Part shown: positions 17,360 to 19,741 of the stretch, piece by piece
How the letters are laid out: each line of letters begins with the position of its first letter
How positions within the stretch are numbered: the first letter of the stretch is position 1
From: Candidatus Pacearchaeota archaeon
Lineage (GTDB): Archaea; Nanoarchaeota; Nanoarchaeia; Pacearchaeales; GW2011-AR1
Length of the DNA stretch: 19,741 nucleotides
Reading direction: 5' to 3'
Assembly (NCBI GenBank): GCA_002686195.1
Contig: NZAS01000088.1
Location: 5,816 to 25,556, forward strand
Made by a program: the position numbers and the translations under genes
Notes under the pieces: model-generated
Database searches by the model: none
What the model was told of the DNA's origin: nothing
What the model saw: only the letters and a program-made list of their open reading frames with translations

Positions 17360-17611
17360 CTAATCGACGTCTTCGTCCTGTCCGCCGATGAAAAGGATAT
17401 CATCGTCATCCAACCATCCTTGAGCTTGTCCCATATCGTCTTCTTCGCTTTCCTGATCCTCCAAATATTGGATAAGATCTTGCTTTGTCTCCGGGTCCTT
17501 CTCTGACTTCTCATCAATGAATCGACAAAGAAGGATTATCTGGCTAAGCTCGTTCCATGCATTCCGATCAACAAAGCTTTCAACGATCTCTTCGGTACTT
17601 CTTTCAGGCAT
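17360..17611 (-). CDS. Highly acidic small protein downstream of the ATPase
   Basis: 83 residues, MPERSTEEIVESFVDRNAWN... After a helix (ELSQIILLCRFIDEKSEKDP) the C-terminal half is extremely acidic (YLEDQESEEDDMGQAQGWLD, then DDDILFIGGQDEDVD). ATG 17611 has AAGGGAATACGCTC upstream, and the gene lies 51 nt after the ATPase with the shared terminator behind it, so the two form an operon. The charge resembles DNA-mimic proteins or acidic partners; this is inference only. Confidence 0.7.
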   Translation of the reverse strand: MPERSTEEIVESFVDRNAWNELSQIILLCRFIDEKSEKDPETKQDLIQYLEDQESEEDDMGQAQGWLDDDDILFIGGQDEDVD

Positions 17612-17662
17612 GAGCGTATTCCCTTGCGTATGTCTCCATGGGATGCTCTTCTCACTCCGTTG

Positions 17663-19342
17663 TTACTTTACCTTTGCAGCAATGCCAAGTTTTTTGTCAG
17701 CCTTTGCTTGCTGCTTTTCTTTCTTATCTCTTTCGTTGATTCGCCGATCTTCGATTCGACTCCGTTTGATCTGATATTCGAAGCTTGACATCCAAGCCAT
17801 CGGCGATTCGCTGCGCCAATCTCCCGATTCGACTGACATAATCATATCATGGAAATTGCGAAAGAATTCCTCGCCATGAGTATGAGAGCCAGCCGTATTG
17901 ATATCATGAGCCATTTCATGAGAAAGCAAAGCGAACAATGCCCCAACGCCGACGCTGCTATTTAAGTACAGTCCATCCAAGAACGAACGTTCAATGACGA
18001 TATACGAAGCGCCATCCGTCCAGCCCGCCGCCGTCATTGACAGACCGATATGGATTTCTCTACCTTTCCAACAAGGCATCTTGTTGAGAATGGCAAGAAT
18101 TCTTTTCTCGGTGGTTGTAAGATTCTGACTGGTCAGAATCGAATAGCTTGAATTGAATTGCTTACGCAATTCCTTGAACGGTTTAAAACAACCCTCAAGG
18201 TGACTCCAATTTTTCTCAAGGTCCCAATCAGAAGCGAACGCATTCGCCAACCAATAGAACAGGCGACCGGGGTTGCCGGTAAATCCCAAAGATTCGGGAA
18301 GCTTTTCGTCAAAGCAAAGGGCCTGTCCCTGTTGCATAAGCTTGTCGGCGATGATATCTCCATGCTTAGCGAAGGTCCATGCTCCCTTGTGTTTACGAAT
18401 CTTTTCGAGCGTAACGACTCTGCCGTTAACATCATGTACCAACCCGATGTTTTTGACTTCATCGTAATCTTCGACGCCATCCCGCAGATCAATCAGCGTA
18501 CTCAATCGTTCAGACTTATCGAGCGACCGACGCTGTTGTCGAGTCTTTTTGCGATTCTTAATAATGACCTTATTCATGTCAATCCAGATTGGACAATCCG
18601 AATGAACGTCATTGCGGGCAAAGTTGACTTTCAACTGTTTCTTTGAGACAACGATACCGCTAACGCCGGAGCGATAAGACGGAATCGAATGAACGTATAC
18701 GCCAAGGTTGTAAACCTTCAATTCCTCACCAACTCCAAACAGGTAGTAGGCGTTTTTGTCTTTGCATGTCCATTCCAACTCTTTCGGATCGTTGTTCAAC
18801 TGTTCGCCATCGAACAGAACGGGAATGGAAACGAAACGCACCAATTCCTGAATACGTTCCTTGAACGATGCGATGCTGGGATAGTTGTATCCGATGGGAT
18901 TCTGATACAACTCAACTTCGATCTTACAACCCTTTGATCGGGTATTCTTTTCCAAGAGCCAATCAAGACCCTTGTTTTTGACATCGACTGTCATCTTGAA
19001 TGGACCAGTCCGCCATATATTCTTGCCGAATGCAAAAAGCTGACCACGCCCCATTCTAAATTGAGCCCATATCTTATTTTCCGACTCTTCATGAGGCGTA
19101 CCAAACTGTTCAAAGAACAGTTCGACTTCCTCCCTTGTCGTAATACCACGACCGTCATCGACGATAGAGAGCAGGGCTTTGTTGCCCTTCTCTTTCAGAC
19201 TGATCTTGACGGTATTGGCTCGGGCTTCGATGGCGTTCATAACGCCTTCAAGCACAGCCTTTTCGAGCGTTCCTGCCTGACGTTGGATAACATCAAGCAG
19301 AAGCTTGGGATGCATTGTAAGAGTACGTTGTTCTTGGGACAT
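17663..19342 (-). CDS. GHKL ATPase with C-terminal HExxH metallopeptidase site
   Basis: 559 residues, by far the largest protein here. The N-terminal GHKL (Hsp90/MutL/histidine-kinase type) fold shows the N-box LEGVMNAIEARA (31-42, N36), the DDGRG box (62-66) and a lid with FGTPHEE (80-86) and FRMGRGQLFAFG (95-106). A middle domain with VVSKKQLKVNFARND (231-245) resembles the second domain of such ATPases. The C-terminal part has LLSHEMAHD (472-480), that is H475-E-x-x-H479, then HTHGEEFF (487-494), whose HGxxF supplies a likely third zinc ligand (H489) as in SprT-like peptidases. A charged tail ends it. Viral relatives of the first half include rIIA-like proteins. ATG 19342 has AAAGGAACC. 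Coupling of ATP-driven clamping to proteolysis is inference. Confidence 0.8.
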   Translation of the reverse strand: MSQEQRTLTMHPKLLLDVIQRQAGTLEKAVLEGVMNAIEARANTVKISLKEKGNKALLSIVDDGRGITTREEVELFFEQFGTPHEESENKIWAQFRMGRGQLFAFGKNIWRTGPFKMTVDVKNKGLDWLLEKNTRSKGCKIEVELYQNPIGYNYPSIASFKERIQELVRFVSIPVLFDGEQLNNDPKELEWTCKDKNAYYLFGVGEELKVYNLGVYVHSIPSYRSGVSGIVVSKKQLKVNFARNDVHSDCPIWIDMNKVIIKNRKKTRQQRRSLDKSERLSTLIDLRDGVEDYDEVKNIGLVHDVNGRVVTLEKIRKHKGAWTFAKHGDIIADKLMQQGQALCFDEKLPESLGFTGNPGRLFYWLANAFASDWDLEKNWSHLEGCFKPFKELRKQFNSSYSILTSQNLTTTEKRILAILNKMPCWKGREIHIGLSMTAAGWTDGASYIVIERSFLDGLYLNSSVGVGALFALLSHEMAHDINTAGSHTHGEEFFRNFHDMIMSVESGDWRSESPMAWMSSFEYQIKRSRIEDRRINERDKKEKQQAKADKKLGIAAKVK

Positions 19343-19362
19343 AGTAGGTTCCTTTCCAACCC

Positions 19363-19392
19363 ATTATATCAGCCGAATTTTCGACTATGGAA
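19363..19392 (-). promoter_or_regulatory. Promoter P36
   Basis: TATAAT at 19368-19363, TTCCAT at 19392-19387, 18-bp spacer. The leader contains GGGTTGGAAAGGAACC. It drives the ATPase operon. Confidence 0.85.
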
Positions 19393-19398
19393 AATAGC

Positions 19399-19741
19399 TT
19401 AAGTATTGTTCCCAACTGCCTCAACAGCAGTTTCAACTGCTTTTACAAATGGAGGAGATTCGATATCAATTCCTTCGCAAGCGGCTGCCAGAATCAATGA
19501 TTCGATACCATGAGCGGGACCATTAGCAGGATGATCGTGACGAGGCTCGGGACAAAGGTCGCTGGTAATCGTGCCGCCATGCTTGTTGGTTTCAACCCTG
19601 ATACCATAAGGAAGTTCGTAGTCCCTTGTCACGAAGAATATGGACATATCGCTTTCTTCCATGAATTCGTCGAAACGTTGGTCAATGTTTCCATGACCAA
19701 AGCCTTTGTCGGGCCATACCCAATTGAGGAATGCCAAACCC
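19399..19741 (-). CDS. Protein of unknown function, 5' end outside window
   Basis: The frame is open from the window edge (19741) to the TAA at 19399, 113 codons, so the start is missing; the TTG at 19737 is not needed. Readable parts are GHGNIDQRFDEFMEESDMSI, a strand FFVTRDYELPYGIRVETNK, and ESLILAAACEGIDIESPPF. It is soluble and acidic, and the N-terminal WVWPDKGFG is aromatic. No family is recognised. Confidence 0.65.
   Translation of the reverse strand, partial: GLAFLNWVWPDKGFGHGNIDQRFDEFMEESDMSIFFVTRDYELPYGIRVETNKHGGTITSDLCPEPRHDHPANGPAHGIESLILAAACEGIDIESPPFVKAVETAVEAVGNNT

Noticed and set aside
438..19392. CRISPR or interspersed-repeat array based on repeated ATTATATCA
   Set aside because: Spacing is gene-sized and irregular, only the promoter boxes are conserved, and each copy sits at a gene start.

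Overview
The window looks like the accessory (early or middle) gene region of a large bacteriophage, or a phage-like plasmid, of a bacterium. No structural, replication or packaging gene is present, so the host cannot be named. Base composition is moderate in GC by eye. All 51 coding regions I accept, and two candidate RNA genes, lie on the minus strand. Most encode small acidic proteins of 35 to 240 residues, and several carry Cys-pair zinc ribbons. Families I recognise from memory of their motifs are DUF2958 (2695-3060), DUF3228 (4028-4630), DUF3085 (4942-5280), DUF3846 (9575-9943), an L7/L12 C-terminal-like helix pair (7756-8073), a YkgJ-like Cys cluster (15475-15777) and a GHKL ATPase carrying a HExxH site (17663-19342). 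These DUF families are typical of phages and plasmids.

The dominant structure is a promoter repeated 36 times (P1-P36), roughly every 300-700 bases. On the minus strand it reads YTCCATNG, a 17-18 bp gap, then GATATAAT, usually within TGATATAAT (an extended -10). It sits in front of nearly every gene or two- to three-gene operon. Two start modes follow it. In 21 units a short leader carries a Shine-Dalgarno (SD) sequence, often of the form CAACAAGGAGCAA or CAACAGGAAAGGA. In 11 units exactly 5 nt separate TATAAT from the ATG, and in 3 more 6-8 nt do, which predicts leaderless mRNAs. One promoter (P26) drives a 136-nt tRNA/tmRNA-like RNA instead of an mRNA. Packing is extreme: stop codons are often the TGA of TGATATAAT or the TAG of CCATAG, and four terminator hairpins run their U-tracts into the next -35-like box.

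Layout, read from high to low coordinates (the direction of transcription): a 5'-truncated gene at the right edge; the ATPase/metallopeptidase operon (19342-17360) closed by a strong terminator; zinc-ribbon operons (17245-15273); single genes and a three-gene operon (15213-12942); a leaderless gene followed by a 153-nt structured element and a 198-residue protein (12930-11840); a three-gene operon with an intercistronic hairpin (11815-10678); a single gene, the tRNA-like gene and the DUF3846 gene (10577-9575); an operon ending in a GC-rich patch (9538-8169); then single-gene units down to position 1, where the last gene runs off the window.

No gap over 300 bases lacks a gene or RNA. The longest non-coding stretches, 9944-10178 and 12437-12663, hold the two RNA candidates. 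No CRISPR, insertion sequence or integrase was seen.
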